Source: [Eubacterium] cellulosolvens LD2006
Lineage (GTDB): Bacteria > Bacillota > Clostridia > Lachnospirales > Lachnospiraceae
Assembly: GCF_000621585.1 (NCBI RefSeq)
Contig: NZ_JHXY01000010.1
Coordinates: 62,001-126,000, forward strand
Length of the DNA stretch: 64,000 nt
Direction of reading: 5' to 3'
Each line of letters starts with the position of its first letter. Within the stretch, counting starts at the first letter, position 1. Under the pieces are notes generated by a model, which did not search any database, had not been told where the DNA came from, and worked only from the letters and a program-made list of their open reading frames with translations. The translations under genes were made by a program, and so were the position numbers. Shown here piece by piece: positions 8,490 to 17,410 of the stretch.

Positions 8490-9932
8490 TTAGTAACCGA
8501 GCAGCGACGGATCCGTGTCACCGACGCCGTTTCCATCGGTGTCGCAGAGTCCGTTGTCGCAGATCGGATAGAGCTTTTTGGGATCGTTTCGGTCGGCTCC
8601 GGCATTTTCCTGCTGCTCCCCGGTACCGGCGGAAGAACGGCCGGAGGAATCGGAAGCAGTTCCTGTGTCGGACGGGCTGTCCGGGATACCGTCTCCGTCC
8701 GCGTCGGCATAGGAGATGTTGTCCGGAAGGCCGTCTCCGTCCGCGTCCGTGAAAGCCTCGCTGTTTGTGTCCGCACCTGCCGCCTTCGCCTCGTCTTCTT
8801 TTCGCCTGTAGTACTGCTCCAGTGCGCTCTCCGGCGCTTCGCGGAGCTCGTAAGGCTGAGAGTAATAGAGAACGATCGGCATCGACATGGTGATGAGATC
8901 GTAGACGGTGCCGGCGACGTCCGGCGGGAGATTGATGCAGCCGTGGGATCCGTTGTTGATGTACTCGAGACCGCCGAATACATTTTTCCAGGAGGCGTCA
9001 TGAAGACCAATGCCGCTGTTGGTGATCGGCATCCAATAGGAAACGGGCTGCTCGTAGGTTCTTGAGCCGTCGGGGAGCTGATCTCCCTTGAGAATGGCGT
9101 CTTTTTCCTTGTTCAGAAGCAGGTATACGCCCTCCGGCGTGTAGTGTGCCTCGTCCATCTGTCCCGAGACGATATCGGTGTCAAAGACCATCACGCCGTC
9201 TTTATAGATCCACATGTGCTGACGGCTGAGATCGATCTCGGCATAACTCTGACCGATTCCGCAGTTGTTATATGTGGTGGCGACTTCGCGGCTGGAATAG
9301 GCCGGCTCGCGTGTAACCGTGTTCTGGGACTCGATATCGGCGCTCAGTCTCGCGGCCTCTGTATCCTGATCTACGACCCAGCCGTAGTAACCGCCGGTAT
9401 TCAGGGTTACGTCGCCGATGTCTGTGGCGTGAAACGTCCGGTTTCTGTTGATCGTGTCCACGGAATCCGCCATCTCGGCCACATAGCCGCTGAGGTGCTG
9501 GTTCCAGGTTGCCTCGTCTCTTGTGTAGGTGCCGTCTCCGTTCGGGACAAGCCAGTTGATCATGGTTTTGCCGTCCAGCGTCTGTTCACCGCCGGGCAGC
9601 TGGTAGGTGACTGAGGCGTTCAGCTCCGGGTGCGCGGCGAGAACCGCGGGATCAATACCACCGGGATTCGTGACGTTTGCATTTCCGCCGGCATCAGAGG
9701 CCGGTGCGGGGCTGTGATTGGAGGCGGCCGCGACCGTGTTCGGATCGGCAGTTGCCGCGTTCGTGCTGTAATTACTCTTCAGAAAGACACAGACGCCTGC
9801 GGCGGCCAGAACGATTAGACAGAAAACGATGACGGCGTTTGCGACGGAAGATCCGTCGATGCCTCTGGAAGCTCCGTTCTGTCCGGCTGATTTTTGTTCT
9901 TTCGTTTCAGAACCGGAAGTGTTTTCAGACAT
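8490..9932 (-). CDS. Membrane-anchored L,D-transpeptidase (YkuD) with Asp-repeat tail
   Basis: 480 residues; start ATG behind GAGGGGGAAAG. Order: 29-residue cytoplasmic tail, one transmembrane helix (about 30-51), a Ser/Ala/Asn-rich linker, a peptidoglycan-binding region of the PG_binding_4 type (about 95-205), the YkuD catalytic domain (about 220-350) with SHGCINLP and nucleophile Cys332, then an acidic tail. The tail has three calcium-type repeats (DADGDGLPD, DADGDGIPD, DTDGNGVGD), as in thrombospondin type-3 repeats. The enzyme forms 3-3 peptidoglycan crosslinks or attaches proteins outside the membrane. It stands alone with its own promoter and terminator. The tail's function is not known. 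Confidence 0.93.
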   Translation of the reverse strand: MSENTSGSETKEQKSAGQNGASRGIDGSSVANAVIVFCLIVLAAAGVCVFLKSNYSTNAATADPNTVAAASNHSPAPASDAGGNANVTNPGGIDPAVLAAHPELNASVTYQLPGGEQTLDGKTMINWLVPNGDGTYTRDEATWNQHLSGYVAEMADSVDTINRNRTFHATDIGDVTLNTGGYYGWVVDQDTEAARLSADIESQNTVTREPAYSSREVATTYNNCGIGQSYAEIDLSRQHMWIYKDGVMVFDTDIVSGQMDEAHYTPEGVYLLLNKEKDAILKGDQLPDGSRTYEQPVSYWMPITNSGIGLHDASWKNVFGGLEYINNGSHGCINLPPDVAGTVYDLITMSMPIVLYYSQPYELREAPESALEQYYRRKEDEAKAAGADTNSEAFTDADGDGLPDNISYADADGDGIPDSPSDTGTASDSSGRSSAGTGEQQENAGADRNDPKKLYPICDNGLCDTDGNGVGDTDPSLLGY

Positions 9933-10101
9933 GATGATTTACTTTCCCCCTCAGTACCTGCCGGTGCAAGCGTTCAAAAATGTGAATCGCATACCGTTTC
10001 GGCGTCCCCCAACGCCTCGCGCGCCTGGATGCGGCGCCTGTGCAGGTTTATCGTATAAGTTTAGAATATATCTGTTGTGTCAAAAATGTTACGACAATTA
10101 T

Positions 10102-10130
10102 ATTATACGTGCTTCTATACGCTTCAACAA
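10102..10130 (-). promoter_or_regulatory. Promoter of the L,D-transpeptidase gene
   Basis: On the minus strand TTGTTG, 17 bp, TATAAT, giving a leader of about 160 nt. The rest of the 9933-10327 interval shows no gene; it holds only short GC-rich inverted repeats. Confidence 0.65.
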
Positions 10131-10327
10131 TTGGAATATATCTCTAGTTTATGAGGGATTGATGCTATTATTTTTGGACGCTTTTTGAAATATTCTGAAA
10201 AGGGAGCGAAAATAAACGCAAATATGAAAGAGAAAACAGAAAATGAGCCAGAAAAGTTTCGTGCTTTTCGGGCTTTAAAAACGAAAGAATGTGACATTCA
10301 GAGTGCGAATCTGGCATATATACAGCG

Positions 10328-10769
10328 TTATGTCGACTGCTTTTTCTTATGTCCGTACAGATACAGAAACAGACAGATCAGATCGGAGAGGAGCGAACCC
10401 GCGGGCGCCGCAAGACCGAGAGCGTACAGTGTCGACGGGAAGAGCGTCGTGGCGAGAATGGCGCCCGGAATCCGCACGGCCGCGATGGCGATGATGTTGT
10501 GAATGAAGGAATAGAGCGACCGGTTGCAGGCGGTGAAAAAACCGCTCATACAGAAGTGGAGTCCCGCCAGAAAGGTGTCTGTGACATAGGTGCGAAGATA
10601 CTGCGCGCCAAGACGTGTCACGACAGGATCGTCTTTTGCGAAAAGGGTGAGGAGAGGCGTGGCGGTCAGTTCGCAGACCAGAATGATTCCCATCGCATAG
10701 CAGGAGCAGACAAGCAGGGAGGCGGATCAGATTGCGGAATACATCTCCGTGCGTAAGTTTGTCCTTCAT
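10328..10769 (-). pseudogene. MATE-family efflux transporter, internally deleted and frameshifted
   Basis: A good start survives: GGGAGG, 5 bp, ATG, then MKDKLTHGDVFRNLI, a normal MATE N-terminus. About 17 codons in, the frame passes directly into sequence from the end of the transporter. The intact C-terminal part (SLLVCSCYAMGIILVCEL to the lysine-rich end GHKKKQST) lies in another frame, just after an in-frame TGA. Roughly 300 of the usual 440-450 residues are missing, including most of the twelve helices. The remaining 120-residue stretch still has three to four hydrophobic segments. No transport function is possible. The deletion joint is near 10718. Confidence 0.85.
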
Positions 10770-10997
10770 GAGGAACCTCCCGGTTTCGAAATTACTGTGC
10801 AAATTATAACATCGTTCAAGGACTGTGTTAAGCAGAACGAAGCGGATGGGAAACGGCGGGACGGTCCTCTCTTATGCGTGTTCGCGCTGGCGGGATGCAC
10901 GAAAAAGGGAAAACGACTCGTCATTTTGTTTAAAAAATAACAAATGCAGAGCTTTTACCTATACAAAAAAGATAAAAATATGATTCACGGCTCAAAC

Positions 10998-11011
10998 TTG
11001 ATTTAAATCAA
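10998..11011. promoter_or_regulatory. FNR/CRP-family operator upstream of pflAB
   Basis: TTGATTTAAATCAA is a perfect match to the TTGAT-N4-ATCAA FNR palindrome. Its centre lies exactly 41.5 bp before the start point predicted from the TAATCT hexamer at 11034-11039, the position of a class II activator. Confidence 0.65.
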
Positions 11012-11033
11012 AGAAGAAAAGGGGGAGATCAAG

Positions 11034-11039
11034 TAATCT
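11034..11039 (+). promoter_or_regulatory. Putative -10 element of the pflAB promoter
   Basis: TAATCT, predicted start near 11046. No good -35 is present, as expected for an activator-dependent promoter. Confidence 0.4.
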
Positions 11040-11076
11040 ATCCACTGTGATTGGTAACATGAAATGAGGTAAGTTT

Positions 11077-11811
11077 ATGATCAAAGGCGCAATTCACTCC
11101 ATAGAGACATTTGGATCTGTCGATGGACCGGGTGTTAGATTCGTTATCTTTGTGAGAGGCTGCAAGATGAGATGCCGGTACTGCCACAACGCGGATACCT
11201 GGAAGATGCAGACGGACAATATGAAGACAGCGGATGAGCTGCTCGATCAGGCGGAGAGATACAAAGCCTACTGGGGAGCGGAAGGCGGCATTACAGTCAG
11301 CGGAGGCGAACCTCTTCTTCAGATTGATTTCCTTCTGGAGCTTTTCAAAAAGGCGAAGGAGAGAGGAATCAAAACCTGCATTGATACAGCAGGTCAGCCG
11401 TTCACAAGAGAAGAACCTTTTTTCTCAAAGTTCAAAGAGCTGATGCAGTATACGGACCTGCTTCTGGTCGACATCAAGCATATCGACCCCGAGGAGCATA
11501 TGAAGCTTACGGCACAGCCCAATGAAAATATTCACGATATGTTCCGATACCTTTCCGAGATTGACAAGCCGATCTGGATCAGACACGTCCTCGTTCCGGG
11601 GATCACCGACGATGACAGATGGCTTCGAGAGACCAGAAAGTTCATCGAAACTTTGCATAATGTGCAGAGGATCGAAGTGTTGCCGTATCATTCCCTTGGC
11701 GAGTTCAAGTGGGAGGAACTCGGTGTTCCGTATACCCTCGGAGGAGTCAATCCGCCGGATGCGGACCGGGTGAAAAACGCGACAGAGATCCTTCGCGGAG
11801 AAAAAGAGTAA
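11077..11811 (+). CDS. pflA: Pyruvate formate-lyase activating enzyme
   Basis: 244 residues. Radical-SAM signature CKMRCRYC with the [4Fe-4S] ligands at Cys29, Cys33 and Cys36, followed by a GGEPLLQ motif for SAM binding. The N-terminus (IHSIETFGSVDGPGVRFVIF) is diagnostic for PflA rather than other activases. It abstracts the hydrogen from the glycyl-radical site of PflB, its neighbour 66 bp downstream. The order pflA-pflB is the reverse of E. coli. Cytoplasmic and oxygen-sensitive. Probably induced anaerobically through the upstream FNR-type site. Confidence 0.97.
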   Translation: MIKGAIHSIETFGSVDGPGVRFVIFVRGCKMRCRYCHNADTWKMQTDNMKTADELLDQAERYKAYWGAEGGITVSGGEPLLQIDFLLELFKKAKERGIKTCIDTAGQPFTREEPFFSKFKELMQYTDLLLVDIKHIDPEEHMKLTAQPNENIHDMFRYLSEIDKPIWIRHVLVPGITDDDRWLRETRKFIETLHNVQRIEVLPYHSLGEFKWEELGVPYTLGGVNPPDADRVKNATEILRGEKE

Positions 11812-11877
11812 ATAGGTTTCATATCAGATCAAAGTAAGTATCAATTTTTACCAGCTAACACGGGAGGAAAATCAGAA

Positions 11878-14130
11878 ATGGCACTTAGAAGTGAGTGGGA
11901 AGGTTTCAAGGCAAACCACTGGCAGGATGATGTCAACGTACGTGACTTCATTCAGAAAAACTACACACCTTACGACGGAGACGAGAGCTTCCTTGCAGGA
12001 CCGACTGAGGCAACAGACAAACTCTGGGGCAAGGTTCAGGAGCTTCAGAAAGAGGAGCGTGCTAAGGGCGGCGTGCTTGACTGCGAGACAGAGGTTGTTT
12101 CCAGCCTGACAGCATACGGACCGGGATACATCGACGAGTCCCTCAAAGATCTCGAGCAGATCGTAGGTCTTCAGACAGATAAGCCTCTGAAGAGAGCATT
12201 CATGCCATTCGGTGGTATCAAGATGGCAGAGCAGGCTGCTGAGAGCTACGGATACAAAGTAAATCCGAAATTCCACAAGATCTTCACAGACTACCACAAA
12301 ACACACAACCAGGCTGTATTTGATGCTTACACACCTGAGATGAAAAAGGCACGTCACAGCCACATCGTTACAGGTCTTCCGGATACATACGGACGTGGAC
12401 GTATCGTCGGCGACTACCGTCGTGTAGCTCTCTACGGTATCGACTACCTCATCGAGAAGAAACAGGAAGATCAGGCAAACTGCGGCAACGGTACAATGAC
12501 AGATGAAGTTATCCGTCAGAGAGAAGAGCTTGCAGAGCAGATCCGTGCACTTCAGGGCATGAAAGAGATGGCTGCAATCTACGGCTATGACATTTCCGGC
12601 CCGGCTAAGACAGCAAAAGAGGCTGTTCAGTGGCTGTACTTCGGATACCTTGCAGCAATCAAGACTCAGAACGGTGCAGCTATGTCCGTTGGACGTATCT
12701 CCACATTCCTTGATATCTACATGCAGAGAGATATTCAGAAGGGTATCCTCACAGAGGAGCAGGCACAGGAGCTCATCGACCACATGGTACTGAAGTTCCG
12801 TATGGTTAAGTTCGCTCGTATTCCGTCCTACAACGATCTGTTCTCCGGAGATCCGGTATGGGCAACACTTGAGGTCGGCGGAATCGGCATGGACGGACGT
12901 CACATGGTAACAAAGACTGACTACCGTTTCCTGCACACACTTGAGAACATGGGACCGAGCCCGGAGCCGAACCTTACCGTTCTTTACTCCAGCCAGCTTC
13001 CTGCAAACTTCAAGAAATACGCTGCTAAGATCTCCGTAACAACATCTTCCATTCAGTACGAGAACGATGACGTTATGAAGCCGATCTGGGGCGATGACTA
13101 CAGCATTTGCTGCTGCGTATCCGCTACACAGACAGGTAAAGAGATGCAGTTCTTCGGAGCAAGAGCTAACCTTGCTAAGTGTCTCCTCTACGCTATCAAC
13201 GGTGGTATGGATGAGAAGCTTATGACTCAGGTTGGACCGGAGATGGCTCCGATCACAGACGAGTACCTCAACTACAAAGATGTTATGCACAAATATGACA
13301 TCATGCTTGACTGGCTTGCAGGTCTCTATGTAAATATCCTGAACCTCATTCAGTACATGCATGACAAATACTACTACGAGGCAGCTGAGATGGCTCTGAT
13401 CGATACAGATGTACGTCGTACATTCGCTACAGGTATCGCAGGATTCTCTCATGTAGTAGATTCCCTTTCCGCTATCAAGTACGCAAAGGTTAAGACAATC
13501 CGTAACGAGAAGGGCTACGTTGTTGATTACGAGACAGAGGGTGACTTCCCGAGATACGGAAACGATGATGACAGAGCTGACGAGATCGCTGTATGGCTCC
13601 TTAAGACATTCCTTAAGAAGATCAAGAAATACGATACATACAGAGATTCCGAGCCGACAACATCCATCCTTACAATCACATCCAACGTTGTTTACGGACG
13701 TGCTACAGGAGCTACTCCGGACGGACGTGAGGCTTACAAACCGTTCGCACCTGGTGCAAGCCCGTCCTACGGCGCTGAGCAGAACGGACTTCTTGCATCT
13801 CTTAACTCTGTTGCAAAAGTTCCTTACGAGTATGCGCTTGACGGAATCTCCAATACACAGACAATGAACCCGAACGCTCTGGGTCATGATGATGAGGAAA
13901 GAAAGAACAACCTCGTAAACGTACTCGACGGATACTTCGATCAGGGTGCTCATCACCTCAACGTAAATGTATTCGGTATCGAGAAACTCAAAGATGCTAT
14001 GGAGCATCCGGAGAAACCGGAGTACGCTAACTTCACAATCCGTGTATCCGGTTACGCTGTTAAGTTCATCGACCTTACAAAAGAGCAGCAGATGGACGTT
14101 ATCAGCCGTACATGCCACGAGCATCTGTAA
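11878..14130 (+). CDS. pflB: Formate C-acetyltransferase (pyruvate formate-lyase)
   Basis: 750 residues, full length. Converts pyruvate and CoA to acetyl-CoA and formate, the main fermentative step of anaerobes. The catalytic cysteine pair lies in SICCCVSAT (Cys412-Cys413, with an additional Cys411). The glycyl-radical site is RVSGYAV with Gly725, 26 residues from the end. Codon use is markedly more uniform than in the neighbours (CGT for Arg, ACA for Thr, CTT for Leu), as expected for a very highly expressed gene. A strong ribosome binding site (GGGAGGAAAA) precedes ATG. A terminator follows. Confidence 0.98.
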   Translation: MALRSEWEGFKANHWQDDVNVRDFIQKNYTPYDGDESFLAGPTEATDKLWGKVQELQKEERAKGGVLDCETEVVSSLTAYGPGYIDESLKDLEQIVGLQTDKPLKRAFMPFGGIKMAEQAAESYGYKVNPKFHKIFTDYHKTHNQAVFDAYTPEMKKARHSHIVTGLPDTYGRGRIVGDYRRVALYGIDYLIEKKQEDQANCGNGTMTDEVIRQREELAEQIRALQGMKEMAAIYGYDISGPAKTAKEAVQWLYFGYLAAIKTQNGAAMSVGRISTFLDIYMQRDIQKGILTEEQAQELIDHMVLKFRMVKFARIPSYNDLFSGDPVWATLEVGGIGMDGRHMVTKTDYRFLHTLENMGPSPEPNLTVLYSSQLPANFKKYAAKISVTTSSIQYENDDVMKPIWGDDYSICCCVSATQTGKEMQFFGARANLAKCLLYAINGGMDEKLMTQVGPEMAPITDEYLNYKDVMHKYDIMLDWLAGLYVNILNLIQYMHDKYYYEAAEMALIDTDVRRTFATGIAGFSHVVDSLSAIKYAKVKTIRNEKGYVVDYETEGDFPRYGNDDDRADEIAVWLLKTFLKKIKKYDTYRDSEPTTSILTITSNVVYGRATGATPDGREAYKPFAPGASPSYGAEQNGLLASLNSVAKVPYEYALDGISNTQTMNPNALGHDDEERKNNLVNVLDGYFDQGAHHLNVNVFGIEKLKDAMEHPEKPEYANFTIRVSGYAVKFIDLTKEQQMDVISRTCHEHL

Positions 14131-14160
14131 TTGAAAAGCTGGTAAGAATTTATATGTATA

Positions 14161-14202
14161 AAATGCGCCGGTGCCGTTCGAATGAACGGTGCCGGCGTTT
14201 TA
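14161..14202 (+). terminator. pflB terminator
   Basis: CGCCGGTGCCGTTC, AAT loop region, GAACGGTGCCGGCG, then TTTTA. Confidence 0.85.
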
Positions 14203-14252
14203 TGATATAGGAAATCGCTCCGGAATTTCGATGACATGGAACGCTGCGCGAG
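14203..14252 (+). repeat. Dispersed repeat, degenerate copy
   Basis: GATATAGGAAATCGCTCCGGAATTTC... then GGAACGCTGCGCGAG: a decayed version of the core palindrome and its CGCTCCGC tail, immediately after the pflB terminator. Confidence 0.5.
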
Positions 14253-14281
14253 ATTCTTTTTAATTGTCTCCATTTTTTTTG

Positions 14282-14309
14282 TTGATTTTTTCAGAAGCTG
14301 TGTTATGAT
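14282..14309 (+). promoter_or_regulatory. Promoter of the DAHP synthase transcript
   Basis: TTGATT, 16 bp, TATGAT; predicted start near 14316, leaving a leader of about 195 nt. Confidence 0.55.
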
Positions 14310-14364
14310 AATACAAGATCGCTTTTGCGCTTTAAAGTGTAACGGTTTAAAGTTTTACGCTTTT

Positions 14365-14424
14365 ATGCAACAAAGCGACCGGCATCATCCAATTTGGGAT
14401 GTCCGGTATTATGAATCAGAGTGA
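14365..14424 (+). CDS. Possible leader peptide for DAHP synthase
   Basis: 19 codons, MQQSDRHHPIWDVRYYESE, within the transcribed leader. It contains one Trp codon (14395) and two adjacent Tyr codons (14407-14412), both end products of the pathway that DAHP synthase starts. No strong ribosome binding site is visible, which is the main weakness. It overlaps the hairpin ACCGG.CATCC/GGATG.CCGGT. Confidence 0.3.
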   Translation: MQQSDRHHPIWDVRYYESE

Positions 14425-14490
14425 TCGGCACAGAAGAGAAATGATTCGTTTCCCTTTGGGAATACAGGAACATTCGCATTTATTTTTTTA
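14413..14490 (+). promoter_or_regulatory. Possible attenuator (competing hairpins and U tract)
   Basis: GAATCA at 14413 can pair with TGATTC at 14442. That would disrupt the alternative pairing AAATG (14439) with CATTT (14477), which encloses TTTCCC/GGGAA and is followed by ATTTTTTT, a terminator-like end 21 bp before the gene. Confidence 0.35.
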
Positions 14491-14510
14491 TAGAAGGAGA
14501 AATATCACTT

Positions 14511-15554
14511 ATGGAAATGCAGATGAACTTCATCCGGAAACTCCCGACCCCGCAGGAACTGAAGCAGCAGTTTCCGCTCACCGAGAATATCAAGAAGATC
14601 AAAGAAGAGCGCGATCAGATCATCGAGAACATCTTCACAGGAAAAGACGATCGTTTTCTCCTGATCATCGGACCGTGTTCCGCTGATAATGAGGAGGCTG
14701 TTCTTGACTACATGCACAGACTTGCCAAAGTTCAGGAGCAGGTCAGCGATCAGATTTTCATCATTCCGCGTGTTTACACCAACAAACCGAGAACGCTCGG
14801 CACAGGATATAAGGGCATGCTTCACCAGCCGGATCCGGAAGGCGCGGAGGATATGCTCGCAGGTATCATCGCCATCCGTGAGATGCACACGAGAGTTGTC
14901 CGCGAGACAGGCTTTACCTGCGCGGAGGAGATGCTCTACCCGGAGAATCACCGTTACCTCTCTGATTTGCTCTCCTACGTGGCGATCGGTGCACGCTCCG
15001 TTGAGGATCAGTTGCATCGTCTGGTGGCCGGCGGAATCGGAATCCCGGCAGGAATGAAAAATCCGACCGGCGGTGATCTCGGTGTCATGATGAATTCCAT
15101 CACAGCCGCTCAGTCCAGCGCCAAGTTCCTCTACAGAGGATGGGAAGTTGAGACAAACGGAAATCCGCTGGCTCATGCTATTCTTCGCGGTTACGTGGAC
15201 AAATTCGGCAACAGCATGCCGAACTACCACTACGAGGATCTGCGCAAGGTACAGGAGCTCTACAAGGCTCGTGATCTTAAGAACCCTGCCGTTATCGTCG
15301 ATACAAACCACGCGAACTCCGGCAAGAAGTACAATGAGCAGATCCGCATTGCCAAAGATGTTCTCCACAGCATGCATGTGTCCACCCACATCCGCAAGAT
15401 GGTCAAGGGACTCATGATCGAGAGCTACATCGAGGACGGCGCTCAGAAGATCGGAGAGGGCGTATACGGCAAATCCATCACGGATCCGTGCCTTGGCTGG
15501 ACAAAGACCGAGAAGCTCATCAAGGAGCTTGCAAACGAGCTTGCAGGGCTGTAA
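14511..15554 (+). CDS. 3-deoxy-7-phosphoheptulonate synthase (type I)
   Basis: 347 residues, AroF/AroG/AroH class. Condenses phosphoenolpyruvate and erythrose-4-phosphate, the entry step to aromatic amino acids. Visible motifs: IIGPCSADN (PEP site), KPRTLGTGYKG, GARSVEDQ, AGMKNPTGGD, and DTNHANSGK near the metal site. The length equals that of the E. coli enzymes, and the N-terminal extension that mediates feedback inhibition is present, but which amino acid inhibits cannot be read here. Stands alone between two terminators. The first of two close ATG codons is used. Confidence 0.95.
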   Translation: MEMQMNFIRKLPTPQELKQQFPLTENIKKIKEERDQIIENIFTGKDDRFLLIIGPCSADNEEAVLDYMHRLAKVQEQVSDQIFIIPRVYTNKPRTLGTGYKGMLHQPDPEGAEDMLAGIIAIREMHTRVVRETGFTCAEEMLYPENHRYLSDLLSYVAIGARSVEDQLHRLVAGGIGIPAGMKNPTGGDLGVMMNSITAAQSSAKFLYRGWEVETNGNPLAHAILRGYVDKFGNSMPNYHYEDLRKVQELYKARDLKNPAVIVDTNHANSGKKYNEQIRIAKDVLHSMHVSTHIRKMVKGLMIESYIEDGAQKIGEGVYGKSITDPCLGWTKTEKLIKELANELAGL

Positions 15555-15572
15555 AATACGATATAAATTTTA

Positions 15573-15612
15573 GGAGAGAGACCTTGGTGAATCTGAGGTT
15601 TCTCTTTTTTGA
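15573..15612 (+). terminator. DAHP synthase terminator
   Basis: AGAGAGACCT, loop, AGGTTTCTCT, then TTTTT. The following 15613-15879 interval shows no gene or clear signal. Confidence 0.8.
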
Positions 15613-15879
15613 TGCAGATAACTGTGCGGTTTGTGAGTCGCCTGCGGGCGAATGTACACTTGCACAGGTGAGTATTGTGAGTGCCGTTTTTTGAAAAATC
15701 AAAGTGATGAGGTGTTGGAATGGCGATTGGGATTGCCCGTGGCTTGGATTAGGTTTGCGACTGCGCACACGCACGCAAACCATAGGGACGTTTACGGATT
15801 CGGGTATGTAAGCAAGAACTTTCTACATTAGATCCCACTGTTTAAAAACGCGGTGAATTGAGGGCAGAAATGCAGAAGA

Positions 15880-16290
15880 TTGCAAATGAAATATACTAAT
15901 AGTTGCGTTGATATATATATGTGTATGAACTACAATATCTATAAAATTAATAATCTTATTATAAATGATAATGGTAATTTAATGAACGGCAGAGGGGCAG
16001 GGCTTTTGTCCGAACTGTGGAAAGCCCAGGATTATTTCTCTTCGGCCGATGGGACGTGTTGTAAACCCACAGCATATGCACTTGAACAAGGGGCATGTGA
16101 GTATAAGTGGAATGCTAAGGAGTACGAAAAGTATATAGGAAATTGTTACTGGTGGCTGCGGTCTGCTCAGAGTGCGATTGATTTTTCTGGTCATGTATAT
16201 AGTGTTGGGGGAACTTTGGAGAGTGGTTCTGGTGTCAATCTTGAGGACCTTTGTGTTCGCCCGGCGATATGGATCGATCTGGAATCGTAG
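15880..16290 (+). pseudogene. Fragment of a DUF6273-type repeat protein
   Basis: 136 codons. The end is recognisable: YWWLRSAQSA ... GHVYSVGGTL ... LCVRPAIWIDL, the pattern of DUF6273 domains found in large secreted proteins of gut Firmicutes (WWLRSP...GVRPALWI). Upstream coding sequence, signal peptide and a usable ribosome binding site are missing, and the start region is AT-rich and stop-rich in the other frames. Treated as the 3' remnant of a larger gene. The stretch marks the left edge of the AT-richer accessory block. Confidence 0.65.
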
Positions 16291-16401
16291 ATTCACGGAT
16301 TATAAAAGAATCTCCGGATGAGTTTCTTACAGACATTTTTCTCTGGCTTATAAGATAAAGAAAATAGTAATAGATGATAATGAACATGGGAGGTGGGTAC
16401 A

Positions 16402-17154
16402 ATGTTTTGTATGTATTGTGGCAAGGAAATACCGGATTATGCGGAGTTCTGTTCGTATTGCGGGAAGAAGATTCTGACGGAAATCGGGGCGGGACAGAAC
16501 GCCGGAGGAAACAACAACGTGGGATTTAATCCGACCGGAGAGAGTGTTTCTCAAATGGCTGGCAATCTGTTTGAAAAGGTGGATTCGAAGATAAAGGAAA
16601 AATTGAATGTTCAGCAGGATTCCTTTCCGAATATGCACCCGTTTCAAAAGCTTGGCGGCTTTCTGGCTTTTCTGGCATATTACCGTCTGTTTTGGGCGGG
16701 GGTGGCGGCGATTGATGCAATCAAACTTATGATTGGAAGTTCACAAATAGACATACCATTTTTATTTATCTTTGCGCTGTTGGCTTTATACGGTGTGGCT
16801 TGCTTCTGTAATGCGAAATTCTTTGTGATGATTCAAAAAAAGGACGCCGGTTTTTTGCGATTTCGCGAAAAGGTTTTGCTCATCGGTTGGGGGGCGGCAG
16901 TGTTGGTTTTTTTAGTGATTTACGCTTATATGAAAAGTAAACTTGGTCTATATGTCAGTTATTTCATTTCGCCGGATTTATTCTACTATGTGATGGTTGG
17001 GTTGGCTGGTATAGGATATTGTGCCCTGGAGATTCTGTATTATGGCAAATCTGTAAGGGTCAGAACGTATTTTGGTTCAGATGAGTATTTGAGAAGAAGT
17101 ATTTTTATGCACAACAGGGTTTATCCTGTGCCGGCTGTACCGGACCGGACATAA
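16402..17154 (+). CDS. Zinc-ribbon membrane protein (DUF2569-like four-helix domain)
   Basis: 250 residues. ATG at 16402 follows GGGAGGTG by 6 bp. An N-terminal zinc ribbon, CMYCGKEIPDYAEFCSYCGKK (its four cysteines in two CxxC pairs), is followed by a Gly/Asn linker and an amphipathic segment. Four hydrophobic helices follow (residues about 83-220; for example FLFIFALLALYGVACF and AAVLVFLVIYAYM). The arrangement is typical of bacterial zinc-ribbon/DUF2569-type proteins of unknown function. A bulk Tyr/Phe content and AT-rich codons distinguish it from the core genes. No partner is evident. Confidence 0.8.
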   Translation: MFCMYCGKEIPDYAEFCSYCGKKILTEIGAGQNAGGNNNVGFNPTGESVSQMAGNLFEKVDSKIKEKLNVQQDSFPNMHPFQKLGGFLAFLAYYRLFWAGVAAIDAIKLMIGSSQIDIPFLFIFALLALYGVACFCNAKFFVMIQKKDAGFLRFREKVLLIGWGAAVLVFLVIYAYMKSKLGLYVSYFISPDLFYYVMVGLAGIGYCALEILYYGKSVRVRTYFGSDEYLRRSIFMHNRVYPVPAVPDRT

Positions 17155-17200
17155 ATCAGGTGGGTTTTACAGGAGGCGGTTTACATGGCAGCAAATAGGA

Positions 17201-17410
17201 TTGAGAAAAAAGATGATATTTTGTGTCCATTGCGGAAAAGAGATTACGCTTGTACTGGATATAGCGACAGTATGCGAATTTCCTGTTGTGAATGGACGGG
17301 TGAAGAGTGCTGATCTGTATGTGCGATCAGGGACAGAAAACCCGGGGAAAACACGCATCACATGGTGTTTCCTCCGGGATCGAAGTTGGAAGATGAATGG
17401 CAGTGTTTAG
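17201..17410 (+). pseudogene. Degenerate zinc-ribbon remnant
   Basis: MIFCVHCGKEI at 17213 repeats the start of the preceding zinc-ribbon gene, but the second CxxC is lost, and the frame then runs into sequence without a recognisable pattern. A second frame has EWQCLVCG near 17400. Looks like remains of one or two zinc-ribbon genes, ending against the convergent amidase gene. Confidence 0.4.

Larger units (their letters stand above)
10770..11076 (+). other. Intergenic region upstream of pflA
   Basis: No gene seen. The first 150 bp are the upstream region of the broken MATE gene. The AT-rich second half holds the FNR-type palindrome and promoter described separately. Confidence 0.6.

Noticed and set aside
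11872-14124. A 750-codon open frame antisense to pflB
   Set aside because: Mirror frame of a highly codon-biased gene; no ribosome binding site, no recognisable domain, Cys/Val-rich nonsense composition.
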